The translations under genes and the position numbers were made by a program. A stretch of 64,000 bases of DNA from Chamaecrista fasciculata (taxonomy: Eukaryota; Streptophyta; Magnoliopsida; Fabales; Fabaceae). This document shows positions 1-11,213 of the stretch, piece by piece (position 1 is the stretch's first letter; the number at the start of each line of letters is the position of its first letter). The notes below the pieces were generated by a model. It saw only the letters and a list, made by a program, of their open reading frames with translations, was not told the DNA's origin and made no database searches. Location of the stretch: positions 121,635 to 185,634 of the forward strand of contig QANZ01029362.1 in the NCBI GenBank assembly GCA_003254925.1, given 5' to 3'.

Positions 1-976
1 AAAAAAAAAAAAAAGATTAATGCATTTAGTAAAATACATGGATTTAAGCAAACACGTTAAGCTCAATTTGTTAAACAAGTTTCGTTTCAGCTCTTTATCA
101 TATACTTAGCCCGTTTGATCACAATTTTTGACTGAATTATGTTAGTCATAATGTGAAGTAAATAATCCAAGAGAGAGTGAATTAGATTTTAAAAATTATT
201 AGTAAATCTCTAAAAAAATGGTTTTTAAAAAGTTTTTGTTCATAACAAGATAAAGTAAGAAATTTTTAAAATAATCATGGCAAACTAACTTATAAAGAGT
301 CCAACCTTAAACGAGAATCACTACACCCTATTTTTTTTAACTTAGGTTACAACATAATACCAACAAAATAAAGAGGAGAATTTCACAAGTTCCTATACTT
401 CTTATAATTTATAATAGGTAATATCATCACTAAGGACATTCAGCTTCTTTAATGGGATAACATTAGAAGAATAGAAGAAGAGTTTTTTCTTTCCCTCAAA
501 AAGAGAAAATGATCACAAAGATCAATAATACTAAGCTAAATATGAGTATATTGCAATATTCAATGATATTCAGTTCAACATTAGTCTCTTCAAATGAGAG
601 TCCTTAAGGTATTTATAATAATCATTTTGACAATTTGAACGTCCGAAAGAAAATGATGATAATCTTGTCAAATCTAAAGTTTCCTAAATCTATACCTTCT
701 CACTAGGCATGATGAGACTTTTCATGAATTAATCAAAGAACACCTCCTTCAAGAAGTTTGATATGAGCATGGAGGTCTAAAAATCACCATCTTGTTTTAG
801 TTTCTTTTACTGAATTTCTGGAGATCAACATACTAGAAATGAGAAGGAACTCGTCATGGGCCATGGCTAGTTCATTTATCTTTAATAAATAACAAGAGGT
901 TGTTTCAATAAATGATATTAAATGCACTTTAAGAAATTGCCTACTTCACATAAAATTAGCAAGATATTTGATTCTT
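1..976. other. Intergenic AT-rich DNA without a recognised gene
   Basis: No reading frame, RNA gene or repeat structure that I can support is visible here. The stretch is AT-rich with short homopolymer runs and begins in a poly(A) run at the window edge. It ends at the 9-bp target duplication of the MITE that follows. Confidence 0.6.
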
Positions 977-1436
977 GGCTTAAGTGCACTTTTAGTCCCC
1001 TAACTTTTGCAAAGGTCGCAATTTGGTCCATTAACTTTTTTTGTTGCAATTTTGATCCCCTAACTTTTGAAAACGTCTCAATTTGGTCCCCCTAATTTTT
1101 TTTGTTACAATTTTGGTCCCCCTAATTTTTAAAAATGTCTCACCATTGGTTCCAAATGCACTTCCATTCATTATCTGTTGTTAGTGCTGATCTGGCAGGC
1201 TGAGTTAGCTGATGATATGGCAAATATGGGTGAAGTGGATTAAAAAATGACCATTATGTAACATTTTGAGTCTTTTTGTTCGGCTAAGTCTTAGTTGATT
1301 CGTTCTCAAAATATTGTAATTTGTTGCATAATGGTTCTTTTTTAATTCACTTCACCCATATTTGTCACATCATTAGCTAACTCAGCCTGCCAGATTAGCA
1401 CTAACGGAAAATAATGAATGAAAGTGCACTTAAGCC
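977..1436. mobile_element. MITE, Mutator-like (9-bp target duplication)
   Basis: This is a 460-bp non-coding element with terminal inverted repeats beginning GGCTTAAGTGCACTTT and ending AAAGTGCACTTAAGCC. The arms hold repeated phrases of the type 'ttttggtcccctaactttt' and pair over much of their length. It is flanked by a perfect 9-bp direct repeat TTGATTCTT at 968-976 and 1437-1445, the length typical of MULE transposition. A second family member with its own 9-bp duplication lies at 55287-55676. No transposase is encoded, so it is non-autonomous. Its right end was later copied together with the LINE insertion and reappears at 3762-3883. Confidence 0.85.
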
Positions 1437-1625
1437 TTGATTCTTTTGAAGACATGATTAAATATTGATGATCTTTTAAGAATTTAATTATTAATTTCCT
1501 CTAAAAACTTCCAAAATTGCATTGAAGACCAATTTTTTTTTGGTACAGATTGAAGACCAATTTTAAGTAACAAAAAAGTTTGAAAGTTACCAAATGTGAC
1601 TCTTACGTCTCAATAGTCACTATAT
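1315..1625. repeat. Left copy of a 311-bp direct duplication flanking a LINE
   Basis: This segment is repeated at 3762-4074 in the same orientation with about nine substitutions (roughly 3 percent). It abuts the poly(T) end of the minus-strand LINE exactly, and the right copy abuts the LINE's 5' end exactly. It contains the right half of the MITE, that MITE's target duplication and a tiny insertion at 1537-1548, so all of these came before the LINE. The simplest reading is an unusually long target-site duplication. A later local duplication is the alternative. Confidence 0.8.
1521..1564 (-). mobile_element. Micro-insertion of LINE-tail type with 16-bp target duplication
   Basis: The perfect direct repeat ATTGAAGACCAATTTT (1521-1536 and 1549-1564) brackets the 12-base insert TTTTTGGTACAG. 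Read on the minus strand the insert is CTGTACCAAAAA, a few bases followed by an A run, like an extremely shortened LINE 3' end. It is present in both copies of the 311-bp duplication, so it is older than the LINE next to it. Confidence 0.6.
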
Positions 1626-3761
1626 TTTTTTTTTGGCCGAAAGAATCATTTTATTAACAGAAAAACAAAAAGAACAGTACAAAGCTGGCTAAAACAACTA
1701 GCATCCCAATCAACCTATACCCTTAGAGTCAAAACCCATGTCAGCAACTAAAATGGACACAAGAGAGGATGGGGGTTGAGAAACCCAATCCAATGGACAC
1801 ATCCCCCTAAGGCTACACTTGGCAAGCCAATCGGATGCCTTGTTCAAACTCCTATTAACATGACAAACTTCTACAGAGGCCATAGACCCAATCAAACTAA
1901 CAATGTCATTTACAATAACACTACAATCCCAAGGGCCTCCACACCTACCATTTACACATTTAACAAGTTCAATACAATCAGTCTCAAAAACAACATTATT
2001 CAGACCAAGTGAAACAGCCATTCCAGCAGCCTTTCTCAAAGCCAAAGCCTCAGCCATAAAAGAAGAACTTGCTAGAACAGCTCCACCAAAACCATCTTGC
2101 ACACTACCAGCAGAATTTCTAAGAATTATACCCATACCAACACAGCCAGATCTGTTGTCATATGCCCCATCCATATTAAACTTGATTTGATTCTCCAAAG
2201 GTGGGATCCAATGAGAAACAGACAAAGAACCAGCACCAATCACAGAGTTCATAACAACAGGACAACAATTAACACTAACAAAATCTTCAGCCACATGCTG
2301 AATTTTCAGACAAATAGAAATCAGGTCAGGGATAGTACCTTCAAAAATGAATTCACACCTTGCCTTCCAAATAAACCAACAGCAAAGAGCAACACAGCAA
2401 CAAGCAAAATCATCATTCACAACCACACTTGAAAGCATATTCTCACACCAACTATGAAAATTAGTAATACCACTAGCATCAATTCTGAGAGCTAATGGAC
2501 TACCAAACCAAATCCTTTTAGCACCATTACACAATAGCAAAGAATGCTCCACAGTTTCAATCTCATCACCACATAAAGGACATAGAGGAGAAGAACAACA
2601 CCTTCTTTTAAACAAAGCTTCCTTTGTTGCTAAGACACCCCTGCAAGATCTCCAGAGAAAATGCTTCACCCGAGGAGGGCAGCAACTCTTCCAAATCCAT
2701 TTCCAATTCCTAAACTCAGGAGGAGTAGAGGAACTACCTTTAACAAATAAATCTCCAGCTACATTAGACTTGGCAAAGTGATAACTTGATTTAACAGAAA
2801 AAGTATCATTTTTATTATGAGGCCACACCAAGGAATCCTCAAGCTGTGTCAAAGGAAGAGGAATTTTCCTAATGACATCAATCTCTCTAGGCAATAACCA
2901 TCTTTCAACATCATCCAGCACCCATTTGCCATTATCAATCAGATCACTAACAATATTCACATCAGTTTCAATACCAGGACAACTAGAAACAAGCTTCCCA
3001 TGCTCCATAGAAGGCACCCAGCTATCACGCCAAACATTAATAAGAGAACCATCACCTACTCTCCACATGAGACCCTTCATAAGAAAGTCCCTTCCTTCCA
3101 ATAGACTAGACCAAGCCCAAGATGCTCTCGAGCCTTTTCCAGCACTAAGAAAGTCACAATTGGGAAAATAAGTCCCCTTCAAGATTTTAACCCAAGGATC
3201 ATTAGGTGCAACTATGACTCTCCAAGCTTGTTTTGCCAAAAGAGCCAAGTTAAAGCATGAAAAATCTCTAAAACTCAAACCACCAACATCCTTTGCAGCG
3301 CAGTCAACTTGTTCCTAGCAACCCAATGTATTTTACTACCCGAATCACCTCTTCCCCACCAGAAATCAGCCACCATACGATCCAACTCACAACAAGTCTT
3401 CTTTGGGAATTTAAAGCAATGCATAGAGTATGCAGGAATGGCATTCACCACAGCCTTGATCATCACCTCCTTCCCACCTTGAGATAAAAGGTTTCTCTTC
3501 CACCTCTACATTTTCTTAGCAACCCTATCCCTCACAAAAGCAAGAGCAGAGTTTTTTAGATCTCTCCCAAATAGAAGGAAGACCCAAATATACACCTGGA
3601 GAAACATTACTCTGGACCCCCAAAGTAGAACACACCATATTCTTCACACTCTCATTAACATTGGCTGAAAAAAAGATTCCAAATTTGTCTAAATTTGCCT
3701 CTTGGCCAGAAGCCCAACAATAAACATCTAAAATACTCTTCATCTTCACACAATTCTCCCA
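1626..3761 (-). mobile_element. 5'-truncated L1-like LINE (zinc-binding and RNase H part of ORF2)
   Basis: This minus-strand LINE begins inside the reverse transcriptase, just after the catalytic palm, with frames at 3761-3525 and 3466-3275. A 522-residue frame then runs from 3278 to 1710. That frame contains the plant LINE zf-RVT region (WKSCCPPRVKHFLWR, then SPLCPLCGDEIETVEH) and a C-terminal RNase H-like domain (FNMDGAYDN, MAEALALRKA, ETDC, ASDWLAKC, holding the usual acidic residues). The 3' end is a TTTCGGCC motif plus a poly(A) tail, seen as poly(T) at 1626-1634. At least two frame breaks separate the pieces and endonuclease and RT fingers are absent, so it is dead. It resembles the LINE at 43655-47417 along the shared region. 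The flanking duplication of 311 bp is far longer than usual. Confidence 0.9.
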
Positions 3762-4074
3762 TGTAATTTGTTGCATAATGGTTCTTTTTTAATTCACTTC
3801 ACCCATATTTGCCACATCATCAGCTAACTCAGCCTGCCAGATTAGTACTAACGACAAATAATGAATGAAAGTGCACTTAAGCCTTGATTCTTTTAGAGAC
3901 ATGATTAAATATTGATGATCTTTTAAGAATTTAATTATTAATTTCCTCTAAAAACTTCCAAAATTGCATTGAAGACCAATTTTTTTTTTTGGTACAGATT
4001 GAAGACCAATTTTAAGTAACAAAAAAGTTTGAAAGTTACCAAATGTGACTCTAAAGTCTCAATAGTCACTATAT
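3762..4074. repeat. Right copy of the 311-bp direct duplication flanking the LINE
   Basis: This is the partner of 1315-1625. It starts part-way through the MITE (the MITE end and its TTGATTCTT duplication are at 3881-3892) and ends where the single-copy sequence continues toward MED17. The copies differ by about nine substitutions and in the length of a T run. Confidence 0.8.
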
Positions 4075-4112
4075 AGTATATACTATTGCCACGAAAAAGT
4101 TATTTGTTTTAA

Positions 4113-4150
4113 AAAACCAAAATACCTTTTTTTTGTCGGGAAAACCAAAA
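4113..4150 (-). mobile_element. Possible micro-insertion of LINE-tail type
   Basis: AAAACCAAAA occurs at 4113-4122 and 4141-4150 around an 18-base insert ending TTTTTTTTGTCGGG. On the minus strand this reads CCCGACAAAAAAAA, like other LINE tails here. The flanking repeat is A-rich and only 10 bp, so this is the weakest member of the set. Confidence 0.4.
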
Positions 4151-4180
4151 ATAATAGAAACAAAGTTAATTCCATGCCAT

Positions 4181-4241
4181 TGGGCCTTTGTATGAAGCCC
4201 AACCCAGGTAGATCCATATGAAGGTTAGCCCAAACGGCCCA
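4181..4241 (+). promoter_or_regulatory. Cluster of four site II elements upstream of MED17
   Basis: TGGGCC (4181-4186), AGCCCA (4196-4201), AGCCCA (4227-4232) and GGCCCA (4236-4241) lie within 61 bp, about 400 bp before the MED17 start codon. TGGGCC/T site II motifs are known TCP-factor targets in promoters of plant housekeeping and ribosome-related genes. Their clustering and position suggest they belong to the MED17 core promoter. This is motif evidence only. Confidence 0.5.
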
Positions 4242-4271
4242 AAGTTTCTAATAACTCAACTCTCCGGTACG

Positions 4272-4315
4272 AAAGTATGAACAAACTTTGACCAAAAAAA
4301 AAAAAAAGTATGAAC
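4272..4315 (+). mobile_element. Micro-insertion of LINE-tail type in the MED17 upstream region
   Basis: The direct repeat AAAGTATGAAC (4272-4282 and 4305-4315) encloses a 22-base insert, AAACTTTGACC followed by a run of A. The insert reads like the last bases of a plus-strand LINE with its tail. It lies just downstream of the site II cluster and 320 bp before the MED17 start codon, so it may be in the promoter or the leader. Confidence 0.6.
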
Positions 4316-4636
4316 CAACGGAGAAAACGCAGAAGCAGAACGAAGCACAAGCTCTTCAGTCTTTCTCTTCTTCTCGGCGTTTGTCGCTAGGTTTCGCACA
4401 GCACCGAACATAACAGAACAGAACGAAGAAGCTTCTTCCTCTCTTCTCCTCGCGCATGAAACGACAGCGTTTCGTGAGGTTTTGTTGTGTGTGCCCGGAT
4501 GCTGAACTTCCCTCTTTTCACTCTCTCGCCGATGCTTCAATGAAGCTCACTTTCTTACCGTTGCTGAAACTCCGACTCGCAGCTCCGTGATAGGGTTTGT
4601 AAGATTCTCTGCGAAGAAAATCAAGCCTCGAAGATA

Positions 4637-7600
4637 ATGGACAAGGATATGCATGTTTCGCTTGATAAGCTTCCGATCAAGCGCTTGGATGCAATTGAAG
4701 AGAATGGACTCGAACGATTCCCTTCGTACGTTTCTTCCTTTTTTTCTTCTGTTGTGTTTCGTTTAATTTCCTCTAGGACGTGTTCGAATTTCCACTAGAA
4801 CACTCCTTGAATCGCAGTTTTTCTCGTCCAATGATCGAATTTAGCGGATTCTGCTGTTTATGTGTGCTACTACCAAGTATAAGAAACAACATTTGATTCA
4901 TTGTGTTTGTGTAATTGGCATTGGTGTTGGTTTGATTTCAGTATAGATTGATATAGCCTATGTAAATATTATGCTGATGTGATTTCCGAAACATGGATAA
5001 CTAGAAGTTTTTCTTTTTGGTCTGGCAACTTATTGCATTGCTTTTATACAGAGATCTGGATTATGAGGAGAAGCGGTTGTCTCTAATTAGGAGAATTGAC
5101 TTTGCTTGGGCTGTTGAGAAAGATGAGCAAAAGAAAAAGCAGAAGAAGACCTCCAAGGAGGCCTCAACACCATGGCAGTGGCAGAACATGGTGGAGAACT
5201 TGCAGTTGGCTCATCAGGAACTCTCCGTCATTATTGATCTCATCAACACTGTGTGTAGTACACATTACTTATATAATAATTTTCATTTTATGTTGCTTTT
5301 TGAGTTCTTTTTGAAAATCTCAAGAAAAATTTCATTGTTCTCGACATGCATGTTTGCAATAGTTAAAAATAATTTAGGGAATATATTTGGTGCAATATGG
5401 TTTCTTGAAAAAATCTGTAGTGCAGACTACTTTTGGAAGATGTACTAAAAGAAAAGAGTTTTGGTTCTTCCAATCTGATGGCTTTGAGGAATAAACAATA
5501 GTTATATTCAGTTAAATAATTGAAAATGCCATCCCCTGCGTCGTTTCATCCTAAAAACGTGTTTAATATATAATCAAGTTCTTCACCATTTGGTTAGCAA
5601 AATTTTGTATTATCATGAAATTTGTGAGAAGACTGTAAAAGAAAAATGGTAACATGAAGTTTTGTTTAACTATTGTGCTTAGGTGGAAGCAAATGATGCA
5701 GTAACTGTGGCTGGCATGACAAGGCCAAAACCATTACCAAATGAAGTTATGTCTGATCTTGCTGTGTCGGCAGCTACCAAACTACAATGCTACCGGGTAT
5801 ACTCTTATTGTTTCATTCTATTATCCTCTTCAAGCATATTCTCCAAACGAAAAGAAACACCTTAGTTTATTTGTAGTTGATTTATATGTAAATTTGAGGT
5901 ATATTTTTGAAGTTAATAAATTTACTAAAATTAAAAACAAAAAAAAAACACAACTGAAGTAATTGAAGTATTCTTTTAACCCACTTGATGCCATAATGAC
6001 TTATTTAGAGGTGTCAAAATAGGGCCAGCCTAAACTAGGCCCAAACCATTAAGCCACCCTCTCCCTTTTTGGTGCACTTTGTGGAGTGGAAACTAGGATA
6101 CATGCAACTGTAAACTGTGAAGCTCTAGAAAACTTGTTAGATGATCATCAAGGCAGACCACAGATACTAAGCAAAGAGGCTAATTTTGGGCTATCTAACT
6201 TTTTAACTTAAGACATTTACATTCAAATCTAAAACAAAATTAAGATAATAAAAAACAATAAGAGCCAAATAAATATCATTCTTTGTCATCATATTAGGAG
6301 CTATGTTATTATATAATAAACATCATTCTTTCCTTCCATTTCTTGAGTAAATCTGTTTCACTAAAGTTCACATTATCCAAAGTTTACTCTTCCAAATAAA
6401 TTCCAATTCAAAAATTTTCCTTCACTAGCTTCATGCTCAGATTCAAACTCCCTGTATACAAAATTTAAAACATGATATCTACAACTGTAATTGAAAATCA
6501 AATAATATTAATGTGTGGCATGCAAGAGAAATATAAAAAACAAAGAAAATTTCCATACTGACTATCCAAATTGTCTTCCCTGAAATTGCCTTCTCTTCTT
6601 CCTCTTGAACTTGTTCTTTGACATGCATTTCCGCTTTCACTCTCATTCCACTTACAACGTTTGAGCTTGATGATGCATTGGAGTTAGTTTGTATATAGTT
6701 CACAAAGCTTTTATAACTTTTGTTTTGTAACATTTATTTTATATTCAACAGCATGGGAATCAAGCTCTAGCTGTGAGTAACAAAAGTTTAGAAATTTAAG
6801 CTTCACGCTTGAATTGAGAATAGCCCCAAATTTGCGCATTACACTATATTCATTCCAATAGTTAACAAACTTATCTTTCATTTGTCTAGCCATATCTTGA
6901 ACAACATCTTCTATTTTGGCTAAAGGGCTGGCTAAGCTGGGATATTCAATGAAACTATTAAACTTTTTTTTTAATCTTTTCTTCTCTTTGCAGCATGTGG
7001 GTAAATATTTTAAGCAATCTGCCAAAGCTTTTGAACAGCAGGTTGCAAGGGAGGCAAGGTTTTATGGTGCTTTAATCAGGTGACTTTTCCATTGTTACCC
7101 TTTTAGTTGAACTTACCTATTTGCATGAATAGTGGCCAGAATTTTGAAAGATGTTTCGTTACCTTCATGAACCAGCTATTAAATAACTAAGTAAACACTA
7201 GAACACCTTTTATTAATGAGTCAAAGAAGCTCATTGCAACCAGAATACTTTCTTACTACCTCACCTCATGCTCTATCTATTGCTTGTCCTGATGAGCTGA
7301 TAGGTTACAGCAAAATTGGAAAGTTAAACGGCAGCGTCTGGCGGCAATAGCTCCAGGAAATGAAGGCTTCACCTTTGATCTCTTTGATAACTCATATGAT
7401 CCAGCAGCTGTAACTCGGTCATCTGCTCTCTCTGCTGTTCGTGTTGACCATGATGCAGCTGGAATGCTGGCAATTAATGTATCTCCCAACTCATGCCACT
7501 CACTGCAATTTGGTTTTCTTGGTGCACAATCAGATGATATCCAGATGAAATCCAATAAAAACAAATTCAAATTTTCAGGTGAGTCTCACTTGGGAGAAAG

Positions 7601-9121
7601 TGGCAAAGAGTCTTTAAGTGATGAAGAGTGTGTGAAGAAGTCACATTCACTCCTCCGTGAAGTACATCTAGCAATTTTTAATGAACAGGTAGATATATTC
7701 ATGTATTGTTGCTTTGTTGTAATTGTTGGTTTTCTGTGTATGATTTGTACAATTTCACACTTTGAACACTGCTCTGTTGGTTTATTTCTTTGGTACTTCT
7801 GTGTTCAGGTTTTTAACCTGGTGAATCGCGAAGCATTTTACACATCTGTGGGAGTCAGTGTGACTGGAATACGTGAAAATTATTTACAGTTAAGCTTAGG
7901 TCAAGGAACTTCTGTGTTCTTGTCACTAGTTTCTTCTGGTCAAGATGATCAAAGATTTGAAGGTGCAGTCACTGATAATGTTGAAAATGGGATTGTACCA
8001 TTGGACTCATTTGATGGGACGAAGTTACATGGTGGAAAGCAGGGCCCCCTCAAGAAGAAGAAATGGCAGTTTCCTAATTCCCTGAGCTATGAAATTTACC
8101 TTCAACAGATCTTCCATGAACATATATTTGGGAAAGGTAATGAAAAACCAGTTTCTTCTGGCAATCGGCTTTCTGGTGTATCAGGCAAGGATGGTTCAGG
8201 TCTTCTTGGTCATTTTTCTATGTCTTTGGCTCATAGGATCTTCTCAAGTAAAGTTCTTGCTGAGCTGGAAAACGTGGTATGGTTTGTTCAAGTTTGACTT
8301 GTGCTTCTTGTAAACTAGGTTTTTTGTTTACTAAAAGCCTTAACATCTGCAGGCTTGCAGGGTCCCATATCTTCAACTGGTTTCTAATCCCACATGGCAT
8401 TCTCGGACGTCATCATGGACACTTCTGATGAAGGTTCCTCAGTCTATTCTCCTTGCAGGTTGCCAATCCAAAACATCAGATATTCCAAATGAGAAGTCTC
8501 AGTTTTGGACTAAGGTGTTGGTAAATGATGATTGCATCAATGTGGAAGGAGAAGGTTCTCCTAAAGTTGTAGGGTTGTTCAAGGGGAAGTCTGAGGAAAC
8601 CCCTTCATTGAATAGATATGACTGCAACTTGGCTGACCTCCCTGTGATAATTTTGCAGCAGGTATAAATCAAGAAATTCCCGTTTTTGTGGCCATTATAG
8701 TTGTCTTTTTTGTTAGAAAGTGTCTAATAAACACGTGTCCTACTCCTACATGTAATATTGCAGTCTACTTAGTGCCTGTAATTGAAATTCACAGGTTGCT
8801 AGCCAAATTATTAATTGGCTGTATAAGGAAGCTCTGATGGTTGGGATAAAAGCAAATCGAGACTTCTTATGCTTATCATTCGAGCTGGAGCAAGGTGAGA
8901 CTCTTAGCCTGGTTGCACATGTAGATCCAGAGGATGTTGATGGATGTATATCCTGGTGGTTGGTCATGGAGGACAGTTTTGCCGAGGAGCGAAAGCTTCA
9001 TATGGACCTCACTGATGGTGCTTCTGAATTTAGGAAATTCCTTGGTCACTTGTCTCTTGATCTGCTATATACTACGCTTATGGACTTGATTGGCTTGTGC
9101 AGTGCTGGTGGTGGCCAATGA
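4637..9121 (+). CDS. MED17: Mediator of RNA polymerase II transcription subunit 17
   Basis: MED17 is a core subunit of the Mediator head module, which links transcription factors to RNA polymerase II in the nucleus. Eight exons join in frame: 4637-4725, 5052-5250, 5683-5796, 6994-7079, 7304-7688, 7809-8276, 8353-8661 and 8795-9121. They give 658 residues, close to the 653 of Arabidopsis MED17. Diagnostic blocks are the N-terminus MDKDMHVSLDKLPIKRLDAI, then LIRRIDFAW, MVENLQLAHQELSVIIDLI, NDAVTVAGMTRPKPLPNE, LPNSLSYEIYLQQIFHEH-like text (here FPNSLSYEIYLQQIFHEH), and GCISWWLVMED near the C-terminus. All introns have GT-AG ends. The start is fixed by homology at the first ATG of exon 1. Frames that run through 7464-8297 and 5017-5448 are exons read into introns. 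The 1.2-kb intron 3 holds no recognised element. Confidence 0.96.
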
Positions 9122-9620
9122 ATTCTTTTGCACTAGGCCAAATTTAAGTGCTTCCAGGTGTGTCTTAACCTCTTAGGTGACCTGTAATCTTATACCATTA
9201 CACTTGACTAGTATTACACATGAGATACAAGTTTTGGTTTGTAAAACGAAACAGAAATCTGTTGTCTGGGGTGGTTAGCCTGGGAATATCATTATGTATT
9301 TATGTAGACGATATAAATTGCACAGAAGAGTGACTCTTCTGACCCTTAAAAAAGATAATAGATGGAGCAACTGTTTTTAACCGCAGAAAAATTTCATGCT
9401 GCCAATTCGGAGCTCTAATATGTGACATAATTTTATGGTTTGGGTTGTTTTGAGCTCTGAGTTGCGGGTTGTAAACGATTCAACCTGCGAATTAGTTTTT
9501 TTTTTTTTTTGTTTAAGTAAAATGTTTTTTTATGTTAGAAATTTTTTTGGGTAAGATTTTAAGGCATAAAAAAAGTTCTCTTGATTTCTAAAGTCCTCCT
9601 ATTAATAAAAATGGAAGTTT

Positions 9621-9669
9621 AGGTTAAATATTATTACTTTTGTTTTTGGCCAGAAGGTTAAATATTATT
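9621..9669 (-). mobile_element. Micro-insertion of LINE-tail type with 15-bp target duplication
   Basis: The perfect repeat AGGTTAAATATTATT (9621-9635 and 9655-9669) encloses a 19-base insert. On the minus strand the insert begins TCTGGCCAAAAAC, close to the GGCC-plus-poly(A) end of the LINE at 1626-3761. It sits only 12 bp left of a TRIM element. Confidence 0.6.
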
Positions 9670-9681
9670 TTCATTCGCACA

Positions 9682-10250
9682 TGTTGGAGATAAAATCTCA
9701 TTGAAAAACTAAGAGAAAATTAAAAGATATATAATATGGGGAGGATGTTATATTAAATTGATTTAGGCATTTAAGTCAAATAATATCCTTCTTATTCTTA
9801 CCTATACATAACTTCAATATTTCTTCGTACAAATTTAAGCCTGAATTATCAAATCTCAATATGGTATTAGAGTCCAATGGCTCACAGCCCAAAGAGAGAT
9901 GTAAGGTCTACAAAAAAACTTGACAGCCATTGAAGTTTTAGAAAATAAGTACAAGGTCAGACAAAAAAAAGAAACTTAAGACTGTTGTTAGTACTTAAAA
10001 AAAAACACAAGCTTAAGAACTATGTGATAACTCAGAACTAAGCTTAAGTTAATTGGACTTGAAGAAAAATGTTGAAGATAAAGTTACACATTAAAAAAAT
10101 AAGAAAAAATTAAATGGTATTTAATGTGAGAGGATAATATATTAAATTGTCTTAGACACTTTAATCAAATAACATCTTTTTCATTCTTACTCATATGGAA
10201 GTATAATACTCTTTCATACAAATTTGGAGGTGAATCATGTAATCTCAACA
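9682..10250 (+). mobile_element. TRIM: miniature LTR retrotransposon
   Basis: Two diverged direct repeats of about 180 bp (9682-9861 and 10070-10250) both begin TGTTGRAGATAAA and end in AATCTCAA plus two bases. The right copy finishes in the canonical CA. Directly after the left copy is TGGTATTAGAGT, differing at two bases from the initiator-tRNA-Met primer site TGGTATCAGAGC used by Copia-type elements. The purine run GAAGAAAAA precedes the right copy. The 208-bp interior encodes nothing. Size and structure fit a TRIM. I see no 5-bp target duplication, and the repeats have diverged considerably, so the insertion is old. Confidence 0.7.
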
Positions 10251-10718
10251 AACCGTTGGATTGAAAATGATTTCCAACAATCTTCCAACCCATCAGATGA
10301 TTGTTCATCAAGAAAGCGAAATTCAGAAAGCTAGGGAGGGCCAAGAAGTTTCGAGACATGTGATCAGCTGAAAATTAGACATTAGAAAGATTAAAGAAAA
10401 ACGATTGGAGCTGCATGTACATCATCAATTCTTATTATTTATTTATTTAACATCATCAATTCAATTATAAATGAAAAGTGTCCATTTAAAGTATAAACAA
10501 GCTCGTGACCTTAACGGTTTGGTTGAATTAGCTGATAGGGACCCCTAGAAATAACGTTTTCAGCTTTCACATGCCATTTCCAATTCCATACGCTTCTTTC
10601 AAAGCCAATTGTCGTTTATTACACTATAATTAGGTTTGGTTCATGTAATTAAATGACCAGCCTGATAACACTCTTCTCTTGAAATATCAAAAATAAAAAT
10701 ATTATATTATTAATTAAA

Positions 10719-10891
10719 GGGTAAATTACACTTTGGTACCCTGTGGTTTGACCCATTTCACTTTGGTACCCTGTGGTTTGAAACTTGACACTTTGGTACC
10801 CTGTGGTATTCTCCATTAACACTTTGGTACCCTTTGGAGCTATTTTGTAATTTTAACCATAACAAATTTTGCAAAAATTACATATTGACCC
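10719..10891. repeat. Four 30-bp tandem units, one end of a repeat cut by the gap
   Basis: CACTTTGGTACC recurs at 10729, 10759, 10789 and 10820, giving a period of 30-31 bp after a GGTAAATTA start. Elements with the same phrase on both ends occur elsewhere in the window (36480-36869), so this is probably the left terminal region of such an element. Its right part would fall in the assembly gap. Confidence 0.6.
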
Positions 10892-11213
10892 NNNNNNNNN
10901 NNNNNNNNNNNNNNNNNNNNNNNNNNNNNNNNNNNNNNNNNNNNNNNNNNNNNNNNNNNNNNNNNNNNNNNNNNNNNNNNNNNNNNNNNNNNNNNNNNNN
11001 NNNNNNNNNNNNNNNNNNNNNNNNNNNNNNNNNNNNNNNNNNNNNNNNNNNNNNNNNNNNNNNNNNNNNNNNNNNNNNNNNNNNNNNNNNNNNNNNNNNN
11101 NNNNNNNNNNNNNNNNNNNNNNNNNNNNNNNNNNNNNNNNNNNNNNNNNNNNNNNNNNNNNNNNNNNNNNNNNNNNNNNNNNNNNNNNNNNNNNNNNNNN
11201 NNNNNNNNNNNNN
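10892..11213. other. Assembly gap (322 N)
   Basis: Unknown bases. The left side is a tandem-repeat end and the right side is one arm of a long inverted repeat, structures that commonly break assemblies. The frames predicted across it are artefacts. Confidence 0.99.

Noticed and set aside
7464-8297. A single 277-residue frame on the plus strand
   Set aside because: It is MED17 exons 5 and 6 read through intron 5. Splice sites and homology show the intron at 7689-7808.
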